From assembly GCA_002337455.1 (NCBI GenBank), contig DDGC01000011.1, positions 62,001 to 126,000 of the forward strand: a stretch of DNA of 64,000 nt. The letters are read 5' to 3'. The translations under genes and the position numbers were made by a program. This DNA is from Rhizobiales bacterium UBA1912. Its GTDB lineage: Bacteria; Pseudomonadota; Alphaproteobacteria; Rhizobiales; Devosiaceae. This document shows, piece after piece, positions 1 to 8,367 of this stretch (positions are counted from its first letter, which is position 1; each line of letters begins with the position of its first letter). The notes under the pieces were generated by a model, which ran no database searches, was not told the DNA's origin, and saw only the letters and a list, made by a program, of their open reading frames with translations.

Positions 1-493
1 TTCCTCGTTTTCCGGCATCGCGGGGGCCGGGGAAACGACATTCGCGGCCAAGGCGATCGCCTATGGCATTCCCGGCCTGCGGGTCGATGGCAATGATTTT
101 CTCGCCGTCTATGCCGCAACCCAATGGGCCGCCGACCGCGCCCGCACCAATCACGGCCCGACCCTGATCGAATTTTTCACCTACCGGGCATCAGGGCATT
201 CGACATCGGACGATCCGACACGCTACCGGCCCGAGGACGAAGCCGCTCAATGGCCGCTCGGCGACCCGCTTGAACGGCTCAAGGCGCATCTGATCGCGCT
301 CGGCGAATGGTCCGACGAACAGCACGAAACGCTGATTGCCGAATTGACCGCCGAGATCAAAGCCGCGGTCAAACAGGCAGAAGCCATCGGCACGCTGGGC
401 CAATCCAAACCCCACCCGCGCGAAATGTTCGAGGACGTCTTCGCCCACCCCGACTGGCGCATCCGCGAACAGCGCAGGGAAGCGGGAGTCTAA
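1..493 (+). CDS. bkdA1: Branched-chain 2-oxoacid dehydrogenase E1 alpha, 3' part
   Basis: This is the C-terminal 163 codons of the ThDP-binding E1alpha subunit, which decarboxylates the 2-oxoacids from leucine, isoleucine and valine. The reading frame enters at position 2 and stops at TAA 491-493. Visible family features are the segment GNDFLAVYAATQWAADRAR and the active-site loop with HSTSDDPTRYRP, the region that carries the phosphorylation-site loop in the mitochondrial enzyme. The tail DWRIREQRREAGV is typical of the bacterial BCKDH type. The E1beta gene starts 2 bp after the stop, so the two are translated together. The N-terminal half lies outside the window. The BCKDH rather than pyruvate assignment rests on the E1beta partner and the leucine genes downstream. 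Confidence 0.9.
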   Translation, partial: SSFSGIAGAGETTFAAKAIAYGIPGLRVDGNDFLAVYAATQWAADRARTNHGPTLIEFFTYRASGHSTSDDPTRYRPEDEAAQWPLGDPLERLKAHLIALGEWSDEQHETLIAELTAEIKAAVKQAEAIGTLGQSKPHPREMFEDVFAHPDWRIREQRREAGV

Positions 494-495
494 AA

Positions 496-1515
496 ATGCC
501 AGCCATGAACATGATCCAGGCGCTCAATTCCGCCCTCGACGTCAAACTGGGCAGCGATCCCGATACGCTGGTCTTCGGCGAGGACGTCGGCTATTTCGGC
601 GGCGTGTTCCGCGTTACTGAAGGACTGCAGAAGAAGCACGGCCTAAACCGCTGTTTCGATTCCCCGATTTCCGAAGGCGGGATTGTCGCAACCGCCATTG
701 GCATGGGCGCATATGGGCTGCGGCCCATCGTTGAAATCCAGTTCGCCGACTATATCCTGCCCGCCTATGACCAGCTGGTGTCCGAGGCGGCGCGGCTACG
801 CTACCGGTCAAACGGCGAGTTCTGGTGCCCGATCACGGTGCGCTCGCCCTATGGCGGCGGCATTTTTGGCGGCCAGACCCATTCGCAAAGCCCCGAGGCG
901 ATCTTTGCGCATGTGACGGGGCTCAAGACCGTCATTCCGTCCAACCCCTACGACGCCAAGGGATTGCTGCTGGCGGCTATCGAGGAGGACGATCCCGTGA
1001 TCTTTCTCGAACCCAAGCGGCTCTATAACGGGCCGTTCGACGGCCACCACGACAAGCCGTTGACCACATGGGCCGAACACAAGCTCGGTGAAGTGCCCGC
1101 CGGCCACTATACGGTGCCGCTCGGTTCGGCTTCGGTGATGCGTGAGGGCAGGGACGCGACGGTGCTGGCCTATGGCACGATGGTCCATGTCTGCAACGCA
1201 GCGATTGCCGAATCCGGCATCGACGCCGAACTGATCGACCTGCGCTCCATCGTCCCCCTCGATATCGACGCTATCGTCAAATCGGTCAAAAAGACCGGCC
1301 GCTGCGTCATCGTCCACGAAGCCTCGCGGTTTGGCGGGTTCGGGGCCGAACTCTCGGCGCTCGTCCAGGAGCGGTGCTTTTATCATCTGCGCGCGCCCAT
1401 CGAGCGCGTCGCCGGCTGGGACACGCCATATCCGCATGCCTTCGAATGGGATTATTTCCCTGGCCCGGTGCGCGTCACAAAGGCGCTCAAGCGCTGTGTG
1501 GAGGCGGTGGCATGA
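496..1515 (+). CDS. bkdA2: Branched-chain 2-oxoacid dehydrogenase E1 beta
   Basis: The 339-residue beta subunit of the E1 heterotetramer works with E1alpha in decarboxylating branched-chain 2-oxoacids and passing the acyl group to the E2 lipoyl arm. Visible motifs include TLVFGEDVGYFGGVFRVTEG near the N-terminus, FADYILPAYDQLVSEAARLR, SPYGGGIFGGQTHSQSPEA and, near the C-terminus, AGWDTPYPHAFE, all characteristic of the BCKDH rather than the PDH beta subunit. I chose the ATG at 496, two bases after the E1alpha stop, over an upstream extension that would run inside E1alpha. The TGA stop overlaps the ATG of the E2 gene (ATGA), indicating translational coupling. Confidence 0.95.
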   Translation: MPAMNMIQALNSALDVKLGSDPDTLVFGEDVGYFGGVFRVTEGLQKKHGLNRCFDSPISEGGIVATAIGMGAYGLRPIVEIQFADYILPAYDQLVSEAARLRYRSNGEFWCPITVRSPYGGGIFGGQTHSQSPEAIFAHVTGLKTVIPSNPYDAKGLLLAAIEEDDPVIFLEPKRLYNGPFDGHHDKPLTTWAEHKLGEVPAGHYTVPLGSASVMREGRDATVLAYGTMVHVCNAAIAESGIDAELIDLRSIVPLDIDAIVKSVKKTGRCVIVHEASRFGGFGAELSALVQERCFYHLRAPIERVAGWDTPYPHAFEWDYFPGPVRVTKALKRCVEAVA

Positions 1516-2876
1516 AAACCTACAGCTTCCGTTTGCCCGATATCGGCGAGGGTGTCGCCGAAGCCGAAATCACCGCCTGGCACATCAAGGTCGGCGATCA
1601 TGTGGAGGAAGACCAGACGCTTGTCGACGTTATGACCGACAAGGCGACAATCGACATGACATCGCCAGTGACCGGTACGGTTCTCAAGCTCTTCGGCGCC
1701 GAAGGGGACAAAGCGCCCGTGGGCTCGGTGCTGGTCGAGCTTGAGATCGAGGGAGAGGATGCCGGGGTTAGTACCTCCAACGCCGCGCCATCCTCTCCCG
1801 ACAAAACGGCGGACAAGCCCGACGACGCCGAGGCCACATCGGCCGCCCCACCCGCTGCCGTCATCCCGGGCGAAGACCCGGGATCCAGTACGCCCAGCGC
1901 TGGTGAGAGGGCCTCATCCTCAGAAGGTAATGGATCCCGGCTCAAGGCCGGGCTGACCGAAGGGGAAGGGGAAGGGGGAGCGGAGGAGCAGGAAGGCCAC
2001 AGCCATCAAATCCTCATCGCCCCGGCCACGCGCCGGCGTGCCGAAGATCTCGATATAGACCTTAACTATGTTGCCGGCACGGGGCCGGACGGCCGTATCA
2101 CCGACGCCGATCTCGATGCCCACCTCAAGTCTCGGGCACCCGAACCGGCGGCCCGCGAGCGCCACGACGTGCATGAGAAAAAGATCATCGGCCTGCGCCG
2201 CAGGATCGCCGAGCGGATGGAGTTGTCCGCCCGCTCCATCCCCCATTTCTCCTATGTGGAAGACTGCGACATGACGGCGCTCGAGGGCCTGCGCCGTGAA
2301 ATCAACGCGTCGCGGCATGGCGCCCAGCCCAAGCTGACCCTGCTTCCCTTCTTCATGCGGGCGCTGGCGCAATTGCTGCCCGAGTTCCCGCACGTCAACG
2401 CCCATTACGATGCCGACGCTGGAGTGTTGCGCCAGTTCGAGCCCATCCATATCGGCATCGCAACGCAAACCGCCGAGGGGCTGATGGTGCCCGTGGTCCA
2501 CCATGTCGAAGCGCTCGACATCTGGGATTGCGCCCGCGAGATGAGCCGGGTGACCAACGCAGCGCGCGAGGGCAGGGCGTCGCGCGACGAGCTTTCTGGC
2601 TCGACCATAACCCTGACCAGTCTCGGGGCTCTGGGCGGCGTGGCGGCAACCCCGATTATCAACCACCCCGAAGTGGCGATCATCGGCCCCAACAAGCTGA
2701 TGGGGCGCCCTGTGTTCATCAACAACCAGGTGACGGTGCGGACCATGATGAACCTCTCGTCCAGCTTCGATCACCGCATCGTCGATGGCTACGACGCGGC
2801 GAAATTCATCCAGCGCCTGAAACGCCTGCTGGAGAACCCGGCGCTGATCTTCATTGAGAAACGGAGCTGGTCATGA
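1512..2876 (+). CDS. bkdB: Branched-chain 2-oxoacid dehydrogenase E2 (dihydrolipoamide acyltransferase)
   Basis: This 454-residue E2 core transfers branched acyl groups from E1 to CoA. The N-terminal lipoyl domain spans about residues 1-80, with the lipoylated Lys44 in VMTDKATI. A long linker spans about 85-160. The peripheral subunit-binding domain is near 163-207 (APATRRRAEDLDIDLNYVAG). The catalytic domain follows, with His421 and Asp425 in SFDHRIVDG. The linker is abnormal: residues about 117-149 (VIPGEDPGSS and GSRLKAGL) are encoded by an in-frame copy of a palindromic DNA repeat that is also seen between genes in this window. No lipoamide dehydrogenase gene follows, although one usually completes the bkd operon; E3 must come from elsewhere. 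Confidence 0.93.
   Translation: MKTYSFRLPDIGEGVAEAEITAWHIKVGDHVEEDQTLVDVMTDKATIDMTSPVTGTVLKLFGAEGDKAPVGSVLVELEIEGEDAGVSTSNAAPSSPDKTADKPDDAEATSAAPPAAVIPGEDPGSSTPSAGERASSSEGNGSRLKAGLTEGEGEGGAEEQEGHSHQILIAPATRRRAEDLDIDLNYVAGTGPDGRITDADLDAHLKSRAPEPAARERHDVHEKKIIGLRRRIAERMELSARSIPHFSYVEDCDMTALEGLRREINASRHGAQPKLTLLPFFMRALAQLLPEFPHVNAHYDADAGVLRQFEPIHIGIATQTAEGLMVPVVHHVEALDIWDCAREMSRVTNAAREGRASRDELSGSTITLTSLGALGGVAATPIINHPEVAIIGPNKLMGRPVFINNQVTVRTMMNLSSSFDHRIVDGYDAAKFIQRLKRLLENPALIFIEKRSWS
1860..1958. repeat. Two-armed palindromic repeat (family A) inside bkdB
   Basis: The left arm (1860-1890) reads GTCATCCCGGGC..CCGGGATCCAGTA. The right arm (1930-1958) is the inverted counterpart, TGGATCCCGG..CCGGGCTGACC. 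They flank about 40 bp. The same architecture occurs intergenically at 30299-30392, and single arms occur at 22333-22365 and 22509-22540. Here it is read through in frame as part of the E2 interdomain linker. Confidence 0.85.
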
Positions 2877-2886
2877 ACAGGGCGAA

Positions 2887-3029
2887 GGCCCCCTCACCGC
2901 CCTGCCGGGCACCCTCTCCCCAGAGGGGCGAGGGTTTCTCCAGATGCAGCGCTCGCGCAGATCTCCACCGTCCGTCCGGCCGCAGCGCGACTCCCTCGCC
3001 CCTCTGGGGAGAGGGGTGGGGTGAGGGGC
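2887..3029. repeat. Paired inverted repeat (family B) between bkdB and ivd
   Basis: Two arms in inverted orientation, CCCCCTCACC..CTCTCCCCAGAGGGGCGAGGG (2889-2933) and CTCCCTCGCCCCTCTGGGG..GGGGTGAGGGG (2991-3028), fill most of the gap between bkdB and the isovaleryl-CoA dehydrogenase gene. Related copies are at 4241-4347, 7526-7571 and 34039-34171. The open frame across this stretch is repeat sequence, not a gene. In RNA the arms could fold into a long hairpin and affect message stability. Confidence 0.85.
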
Positions 3030-3075
3030 TGCTGAGCCGGTCGGGAATGTATCCATCCGCCAGGGAGCACCAATC

Positions 3076-4227
3076 ATGACCCATCTCGATTTCGCACTCG
3101 GCGACATGGCCGATACCATCCGCGAAACCACCCGCAGGTTTTCTGCCGACAAGATCGCACCGCGCGCTGCCGAGATCGATGAGACAAATACCTTTCCCAT
3201 CGACCTCTGGCCGGAAATGGGTGAACTCGGCCTGCACGGCATTACAGTGGAGGAAGAATTCGGCGGGCTTGGTCTCGGCTATCTTGAACACTGTGTGGCC
3301 GTCGAGGAGGTCTCCCGCGCCTCTGCTTCTGTGGGGCTGTCCTATGGCGCCCACTCCAACCTCGCGGTCAACCAGACACGACGTTGGGGCAGCGAGTCGC
3401 AAAAGCGCAAATATTTGCCCAAACTGATCTCGGGCGAGCATGTGGGTGCGCTCGCCATGTCGGAAGCCGGATCGGGGTCCGACGTGGTCTCCATGTCGCT
3501 GCGCGCCGAAAAGAAGGGCGACCGCTACGTCCTCAATGGCACCAAATTCTGGATCACCAACGCGCCCAAGGCCGATGTGCTGATCGTCTATGCCAAGACC
3601 GACCCGAGTGCCGGTCCCAAGGGTATAACCGCCTTCATCATCGAAAAGGGCATGCCGGGCTTTTCTGTGTCCCCCAAACTCGACAAGATGGGCATGCGCG
3701 GCTCGGACACCGCCGAACTCGTTTTCACCGATTGCGAGGTGCCGGCGGAGAACGTTCTGGGCGCCGAAGGGCAGGGGGTGAACATTTTGATGTCGGGGCT
3801 CGATTACGAACGTGTTGTGCTCGCTGCAGGTCCGCTGGGTATCATGCAGGCATGCCTCGATACCGTGCTGCCCTATGTCAAGGACCGCAAGCAGTTCGGC
3901 GCGCCCATCGGCTCGTTCCAGCTCATGCAGGCCAAGATCGCCGACATGTATGTCGCGCTCAATTCGTCCCGTGCTTACGTATATGCGGTGGCTAAGGCCT
4001 GCGATGCGGGAAAGACCACGCGTTTCGATGCGGCGGGGGCAATCCTTCTGGCCTCGGAAAATGCGGTGAAGGTGTCGCTGGAGGCCGTACAGGCGTTGGG
4101 CGGCGCGGGGTACACAAAGGAATGGCCCGCCGAGCGCTTCGTGCGCGATGCAAAACTCTACGATATCGGCGCCGGCACCAACGAAATCCGCCGCTTCCTC
4201 ATCGGGCGCGAGGTGATCGGCATATGA
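3076..4227 (+). CDS. ivd: Isovaleryl-CoA dehydrogenase
   Basis: This 383-residue acyl-CoA dehydrogenase oxidises isovaleryl-CoA to 3-methylcrotonyl-CoA with FAD, passing electrons to ETF. The isovaleryl-specific call rests on LDYERVVLAAGPLG: Glu245 here matches the catalytic base of IVDs, which sits in this helix rather than at the usual C-terminal position. The C-terminal signature KLYDIGAGTNEIRRFLIGR also fits IVD. FAD-contacting segments AMSEAGSGSDV and YVLNGTKFWITNA are present. It lies between the 2-oxoacid dehydrogenase genes and the methylcrotonyl-CoA carboxylase genes, exactly the order of steps in leucine breakdown. It is separated from both neighbours by family B repeats. Confidence 0.93.
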   Translation: MTHLDFALGDMADTIRETTRRFSADKIAPRAAEIDETNTFPIDLWPEMGELGLHGITVEEEFGGLGLGYLEHCVAVEEVSRASASVGLSYGAHSNLAVNQTRRWGSESQKRKYLPKLISGEHVGALAMSEAGSGSDVVSMSLRAEKKGDRYVLNGTKFWITNAPKADVLIVYAKTDPSAGPKGITAFIIEKGMPGFSVSPKLDKMGMRGSDTAELVFTDCEVPAENVLGAEGQGVNILMSGLDYERVVLAAGPLGIMQACLDTVLPYVKDRKQFGAPIGSFQLMQAKIADMYVALNSSRAYVYAVAKACDAGKTTRFDAAGAILLASENAVKVSLEAVQALGGAGYTKEWPAERFVRDAKLYDIGAGTNEIRRFLIGREVIGI

Positions 4228-4240
4228 GTGCGCGGCCCGC

Positions 4241-4347
4241 TCCCACCCCTAGTCCCTCCCCTCAAGGGAGAGGGGAATCCTGGGGCTCGCCCGTGCCGCA
4301 GCCCGATCTCCCTCCCCTTGAGGGGGAGGGATTAAGGGTGGGGTGGA
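4241..4347. repeat. Paired inverted repeat (family B) between ivd and mccB
   Basis: Arms CCCACCCCTAGTCCCTCCCC (from 4242) and GGGGGAGGGATTAAGGGTGG (ending about 4342) are inverted copies with short internal palindromes CCCCTCAAGGGAGAGGGG and CTCCCCTTGAGGGGGAG. The element starts 14 bp after the ivd stop and ends about 32 bp before the mccB start, so it occupies essentially the whole gap. Confidence 0.85.
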
Positions 4348-4378
4348 GCGGCGGGCTCGGCAGTGGCGAGATCCGCAC

Positions 4379-6010
4379 ATGACGGCCCCCACCCTCCAAT
4401 CCACAATAAACCCGGCCTCCGACACCTTCCGCGCTAACGCGGCGCACAACCGCGCCCTCGCCGCCGAGCTGCGCGATACTGTCGCCAAAGCGGCGCTTGG
4501 TGGTCCGGAAACCTCGCGCCAGCGCCATGTGGCGCGCGGCAAGCTGCTGCCGCGCGAACGGGTCGAGCGATTGCTTGATCCCGGTTCGCCGTTTCTTGAG
4601 ATCGGCCAGCTCGCGGCCAACGGCGTCTATGGCGACGAGGCGCCGGGGGCGGGGATGATCTGCGGTATCGGGCGCGTTTCGGGCCGCTTCGCGATGATCG
4701 TCTGCAACGACCCCACCGTCAAAGGCGGTGCCTATTTCCCCCTGACGGTCAAAAAGCATCTGCGTGCTCAGGAAATCGCACTCGAAAACCGGCTGCCCTG
4801 CATCTATCTGGTCGATTCCGGCGGCGCCAATCTGCCCTATCAGGCCGATGTCTTTCCCGACCGCGACCATTTCGGGCGCATCTTTTTCAATCAGGCGCAG
4901 ATGTCGGCCCAATCGATCCCGCAGATCGCCTGCGTCATGGGCTCATGCACGGCGGGCGGGGCCTATGTGCCCGCCATGAGCGACGAAACGGTGATCGTGC
5001 GCAATCAGGGCACGATCTTTCTGGCCGGCCCGCCGCTGGTCAAGGCCGCCACCGGCGAAATCATCTCGGCGGAAGAACTGGGCGGCGCCGAAACCCACGG
5101 CCGGAAATCCGGCGTCGTCGATCACATCGCCGAAAATGACGAGCACGCACTGACCATTATCCGCGATATCGTATCCACCCTTTCGGACTGTCCAGTGGGC
5201 GTGGGGGCCGAGTGCACCGGGGGTCCAACGGTCATGGAAAAAAATAAATACGATATTTCAGAGCTTTACGGCATAATTCCCCTGGACGTCAGAGCCCCAT
5301 ACGACGTGCGCGAAATCATCGCCCGCATCGTGGACGGATCGCGGTTCCATGAGTTCAAGGCCAATTACGGCACAACGCTGGTCACCGGCTTTGCCGAGCT
5401 CTGGGGCATGAAAATCGGCATTATCGCCAACAATGGCGTTCTGTTTTCCGAAAGCGCGCTCAAGGGCACACATTTTATCGAGTTGTGCTGCCAGCGACGT
5501 ATCCCCTTGCTTTTCCTGCAAAATATCTCCGGCTTCATGGTCGGCGGCAAATACGAGGCGGGCGGCATCGCCAAGGACGGAGCCAAGCTGGTCACCGCCG
5601 TCGCCACGGCCACGGTGCCAAAAATCACCCTCATCGTCGGCGGCAGTTTCGGCGCCGGCAATTACGGCATGGCGGGGCGGGCCTATTCTCCGCGGTTCCT
5701 GTTCACCTGGCCCAATGCCCGCATCTCGGTGATGGGCGGCGAACAGGCCGCATCCGTCCTCGCCACCGTCAAGCGCGACGGGCTTGAATCAAAAGGTGAA
5801 AACTGGAGCGCAGAGGACGAAGAAGCCTTTAAAAATCCAATCCGCGAGCGTTACGAGGCCGAGGGCAATCCCTATTTCGCCACGGCGCGGCTGTGGGACG
5901 ACGGCATCATCGATCCGGCGCAAACCCGCGACGTCCTGGGCCTTGCCTTCCGCATTACGCTCAACGCCCCGATCCCCGAGCGCCCGCAATTCGGGCTGTT
6001 CAGGATGTAG
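4379..6010 (+). CDS. mccB: Methylcrotonyl-CoA carboxylase, carboxyltransferase (beta) subunit
   Basis: This subunit of about 543 residues transfers carboxyl from carboxybiotin to 3-methylcrotonyl-CoA, giving 3-methylglutaconyl-CoA. Two crotonase-fold halves are visible. The N-half has YLVDSGGANLPYQADVFPD and MGSCTAGGAYVPAMSDE. The C-half has GSFGAGNYGMAGRAYSPRF and WPNARISVMGGEQAA, an MCC-type rather than PCC-type signature. The start at 4379 (MTAPTLQSTINPAS) follows the family B repeat; a start at 4343 would add 12 residues partly encoded by repeat sequence and is less likely. The stop TAG directly abuts the mccA start, so alpha and beta are co-translated in equal amounts. Confidence 0.95.
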   Translation: MTAPTLQSTINPASDTFRANAAHNRALAAELRDTVAKAALGGPETSRQRHVARGKLLPRERVERLLDPGSPFLEIGQLAANGVYGDEAPGAGMICGIGRVSGRFAMIVCNDPTVKGGAYFPLTVKKHLRAQEIALENRLPCIYLVDSGGANLPYQADVFPDRDHFGRIFFNQAQMSAQSIPQIACVMGSCTAGGAYVPAMSDETVIVRNQGTIFLAGPPLVKAATGEIISAEELGGAETHGRKSGVVDHIAENDEHALTIIRDIVSTLSDCPVGVGAECTGGPTVMEKNKYDISELYGIIPLDVRAPYDVREIIARIVDGSRFHEFKANYGTTLVTGFAELWGMKIGIIANNGVLFSESALKGTHFIELCCQRRIPLLFLQNISGFMVGGKYEAGGIAKDGAKLVTAVATATVPKITLIVGGSFGAGNYGMAGRAYSPRFLFTWPNARISVMGGEQAASVLATVKRDGLESKGENWSAEDEEAFKNPIRERYEAEGNPYFATARLWDDGIIDPAQTRDVLGLAFRITLNAPIPERPQFGLFRM

Positions 6011-7918
6011 ATGATGAAACGTCTCCTTATCGCCAATCGCGGCGAAATCGCCTGCCGCATCATCCGCACAGCAAAGCGCACGGGCATCCAAAGCGTTGCT
6101 GTGTTTTCCGATGCCGACGCGGGCGCGCTGCATGTCCGCATGGCCGACGCGGCGGTCCATATCGGGCCGTCGGCGGTCAGCGAGAGCTATCTGCGCGGTG
6201 ACGCGATCATCGCCGCTGCCCTTGAATCCGGGGCCGATGCCATCCATCCCGGTTTCGGCTTCCTGTCGGAAAATGCGCAATTCGCGAAAGCTGTCATCGA
6301 TGCAGGGTTGATCTGGGTTGGCCCCGATCCTGCGTCGATTGAGGCGATGGGTTTAAAGGACGCCGCCAAGACGTTGATGGCCGAAGCGGGCGTACCGGTA
6401 ACCCCCGGCTATATGGGCGCAGACCAGTCGCCGGATACACTCGCCGCAGCGGCCGGTGAGATCGGCTATCCTGTCTTGATAAAGGCCATCGCAGGTGGCG
6501 GCGGCAAGGGGATGCGCAAGGTCGAAACCGGCGCTGAATTCGCTTCTGCGTTGCAATCGTGCCAGCGCGAGGCGAAAGGCGCCTTTGGCGATGATCGCGT
6601 TCTGCTCGAAAAATACGTCACCCGCCCGCGCCATATCGAAGTGCAGGTGTTCGGCGACAAGCACGGCAATGTGGTGCATCTGTTCGAGCGCGATTGCTCG
6701 CTGCAGCGCCGCCATCAGAAGGTGATCGAGGAAGCTCCGGCGCCGGGCATGGACGAAGCGACCCGCGCCGCCATCTGCGAGGCCGCGGTCAAGGCCGCCC
6801 ATGCGGTAGATTACGTCGGGGCAGGGACCATCGAATTCATCGCCGATGCGTCGGGCGGGCTACGGGCCGACCGCATCTGGTTCATGGAAATGAACACGCG
6901 GCTGCAGGTCGAGCATCCGGTGACCGAAGCCATCACCGGGGTCGATCTTGTCGAATGGCAACTTAGAATCGCATCGGGAGAAACCCTGCCCAAGTCGCAG
7001 GAGCAATTGAGCTTTTCGGGATGGGCGATGGAAGCTCGGCTTTACGCCGAAGACCCCGCCCACGCCTTCATGCCGTCGACCGGCACGCTTGAAATCTTCG
7101 AGTTACCCGATGGCGTCCGTGTTGAAACCGGCGTGGAAGCGGGCGATGCGATAACCCCGTTCTACGACCCGATGATCGCCAAGCTGATCGCCCATGGGCA
7201 GACGCGGCAGGAGGCTATCGACGGGCTTGGAGCCGCCTGCCGATCCATAGCCATTCATCCGGTCAAGACCAACGCCGCGTTCCTGGCCCGGGCGCTTGCC
7301 GAGCCTGATTTTGTCGCCGGGCATATCGATACCGGTTTTATCGAACGGCACGCCGACGCGCTGACTCAACCCGTTGAACCATCGCGCCAAGCCCTTGAAC
7401 TTGCGGCGCAATCCATGCTGGCGCAGGGGCAGGGGCCATGGATAGGGCTTACCGGTTTCCGCCTCAACGCCGAGCCGAAACGAGACGTCCGTATGCTTTT
7501 GGGGTCGGAGGCTGTAACGATCGTTCTCCCCTCGCCCCTCAGGGGAGAGGGGCTGGGGGTGAGGGGTGGGCCAAGAGCGCAAGCGCTCAAAATTGTCCGC
7601 CAATCCAAACACATGACCCTCATCGCCGATGCAGGCGAGGTCTTCGTCTTTTCCCCCGATCGCTCCGACGTCGCCCATGCGGGTGCGGCCGCCGATGGCG
7701 CAATCCTTGCGCCCATTCCCGGCAAGGTCACCGCCATTGCGGTGGCGCCTGGTCAGCGGGTCGAAAAGGGCGAAACGCTGATCGTGCTTGAAGCGATGAA
7801 AATGGAATACACTCTGTCCGCGCCGTTTGACGGGACCGTCGCGGCGATCAATGCGTTGAGCGGCGATCAGGTCACCGAGGGAACGGTTCTGGTGGAAATC
7901 GTGGAGGAAAATCAATGA
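6011..7918 (+). CDS. mccA: Methylcrotonyl-CoA carboxylase, biotin-carrying (alpha) subunit
   Basis: This 635-residue protein carries the biotin carboxylase domain (residues about 1-450, starting KRLLIANRGEIACRIIRTAK, with the ATP-grasp glycine loop GGGGKGMR), a central BT-type region, and a C-terminal biotinyl domain with Lys597 in EAMKMEY. It carboxylates biotin using ATP and bicarbonate. Two ATGs occur in tandem (6011 and 6014); either could be used. Residues about 506-520 (LPSPLRGEGLGVRGG) are encoded by a family B DNA repeat inserted in frame just before the biotinyl domain. The stop overlaps the start of the MaoC gene. Confidence 0.95.
   Translation: MMKRLLIANRGEIACRIIRTAKRTGIQSVAVFSDADAGALHVRMADAAVHIGPSAVSESYLRGDAIIAAALESGADAIHPGFGFLSENAQFAKAVIDAGLIWVGPDPASIEAMGLKDAAKTLMAEAGVPVTPGYMGADQSPDTLAAAAGEIGYPVLIKAIAGGGGKGMRKVETGAEFASALQSCQREAKGAFGDDRVLLEKYVTRPRHIEVQVFGDKHGNVVHLFERDCSLQRRHQKVIEEAPAPGMDEATRAAICEAAVKAAHAVDYVGAGTIEFIADASGGLRADRIWFMEMNTRLQVEHPVTEAITGVDLVEWQLRIASGETLPKSQEQLSFSGWAMEARLYAEDPAHAFMPSTGTLEIFELPDGVRVETGVEAGDAITPFYDPMIAKLIAHGQTRQEAIDGLGAACRSIAIHPVKTNAAFLARALAEPDFVAGHIDTGFIERHADALTQPVEPSRQALELAAQSMLAQGQGPWIGLTGFRLNAEPKRDVRMLLGSEAVTIVLPSPLRGEGLGVRGGPRAQALKIVRQSKHMTLIADAGEVFVFSPDRSDVAHAGAAADGAILAPIPGKVTAIAVAPGQRVEKGETLIVLEAMKMEYTLSAPFDGTVAAINALSGDQVTEGTVLVEIVEENQ
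7526..7571. repeat. Family B palindromic repeat inside mccA
   Basis: The sequence CTCCCCTCGCCCCTCAGGGG followed by AGAGGGGCTGGGGGTGAGGGG is one arm of the family B element seen between genes at 2887-3029, 4241-4347 and 34039-34171. It is translated in frame into a Pro/Gly/Arg-rich linker between the BT region and the biotinyl domain. Confidence 0.85.
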
Positions 7919-8367
7919 GCGGGCGGTATTTCGAGGACTGGTCGGTCGGCGATACGGTCGCCCATCCCATCCGCCGCACGGTGACCGAGGCGGACAATCT
8001 GCTCATCACCACGCTAACCCACAATCCCCAGCCCCTCCACCTCGATGCCGAATACGCGAAGGGGACGGAGTTCGGGCAAATCGTTGTCAACGGCACCTTC
8101 ACGTTCGCGCTGATGGTTGGGATTTCGGTTGCCGAAACCACGCTCGGAACGCTGATCGCAAATCTGGGCTATGACGCGGTCAAGATGCCAAAGCCCGTGT
8201 TCATCGGCGACACGCTGCGCGTTGAATCCGAAGTGATCGATTTGCGGGCGTCGGGCAGCCGCCCGGAGGCGGGAATCGTCACCTTCGCCCATCGAGCCAT
8301 CAATCAGCGCGACGAAATCGTCTGCACCTGCACGCGTACCGCCATGATCCAGCGGAGGCCGCAATGA
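7915..8367 (+). CDS. MaoC-family acyl-CoA hydratase
   Basis: This 150-residue hot-dog-fold hydratase of the MaoC family has a recognisable active-site loop, THNPQPLHLDAEYA, followed by FGQIVVNGTFTFALMVGISV. Family members hydrate 2-enoyl-CoAs, including mesaconyl-CoA and itaconyl-CoA. It overlaps mccA by 4 bp (ATGA) and overlaps the downstream CoA lyase by 4 bp, so all three are one translational unit. By position it could hydrate 3-methylglutaconyl-CoA in place of the crotonase-type LiuC, or serve a mesaconyl-/itaconyl-CoA side route. The fold is clear; the substrate is inference. Confidence 0.8.
   Translation: MSGRYFEDWSVGDTVAHPIRRTVTEADNLLITTLTHNPQPLHLDAEYAKGTEFGQIVVNGTFTFALMVGISVAETTLGTLIANLGYDAVKMPKPVFIGDTLRVESEVIDLRASGSRPEAGIVTFAHRAINQRDEIVCTCTRTAMIQRRPQ

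Noticed and set aside
307..495. N-terminal extension of the E1beta gene
   Set aside because: It lies wholly within the end of E1alpha, and the family start matches the ATG at 496.
2873..3079. 68-codon open frame overlapping the bkdB stop
   Set aside because: It consists of family B repeat sequence (Pro/Arg/Gly-rich), with no protein-like pattern.
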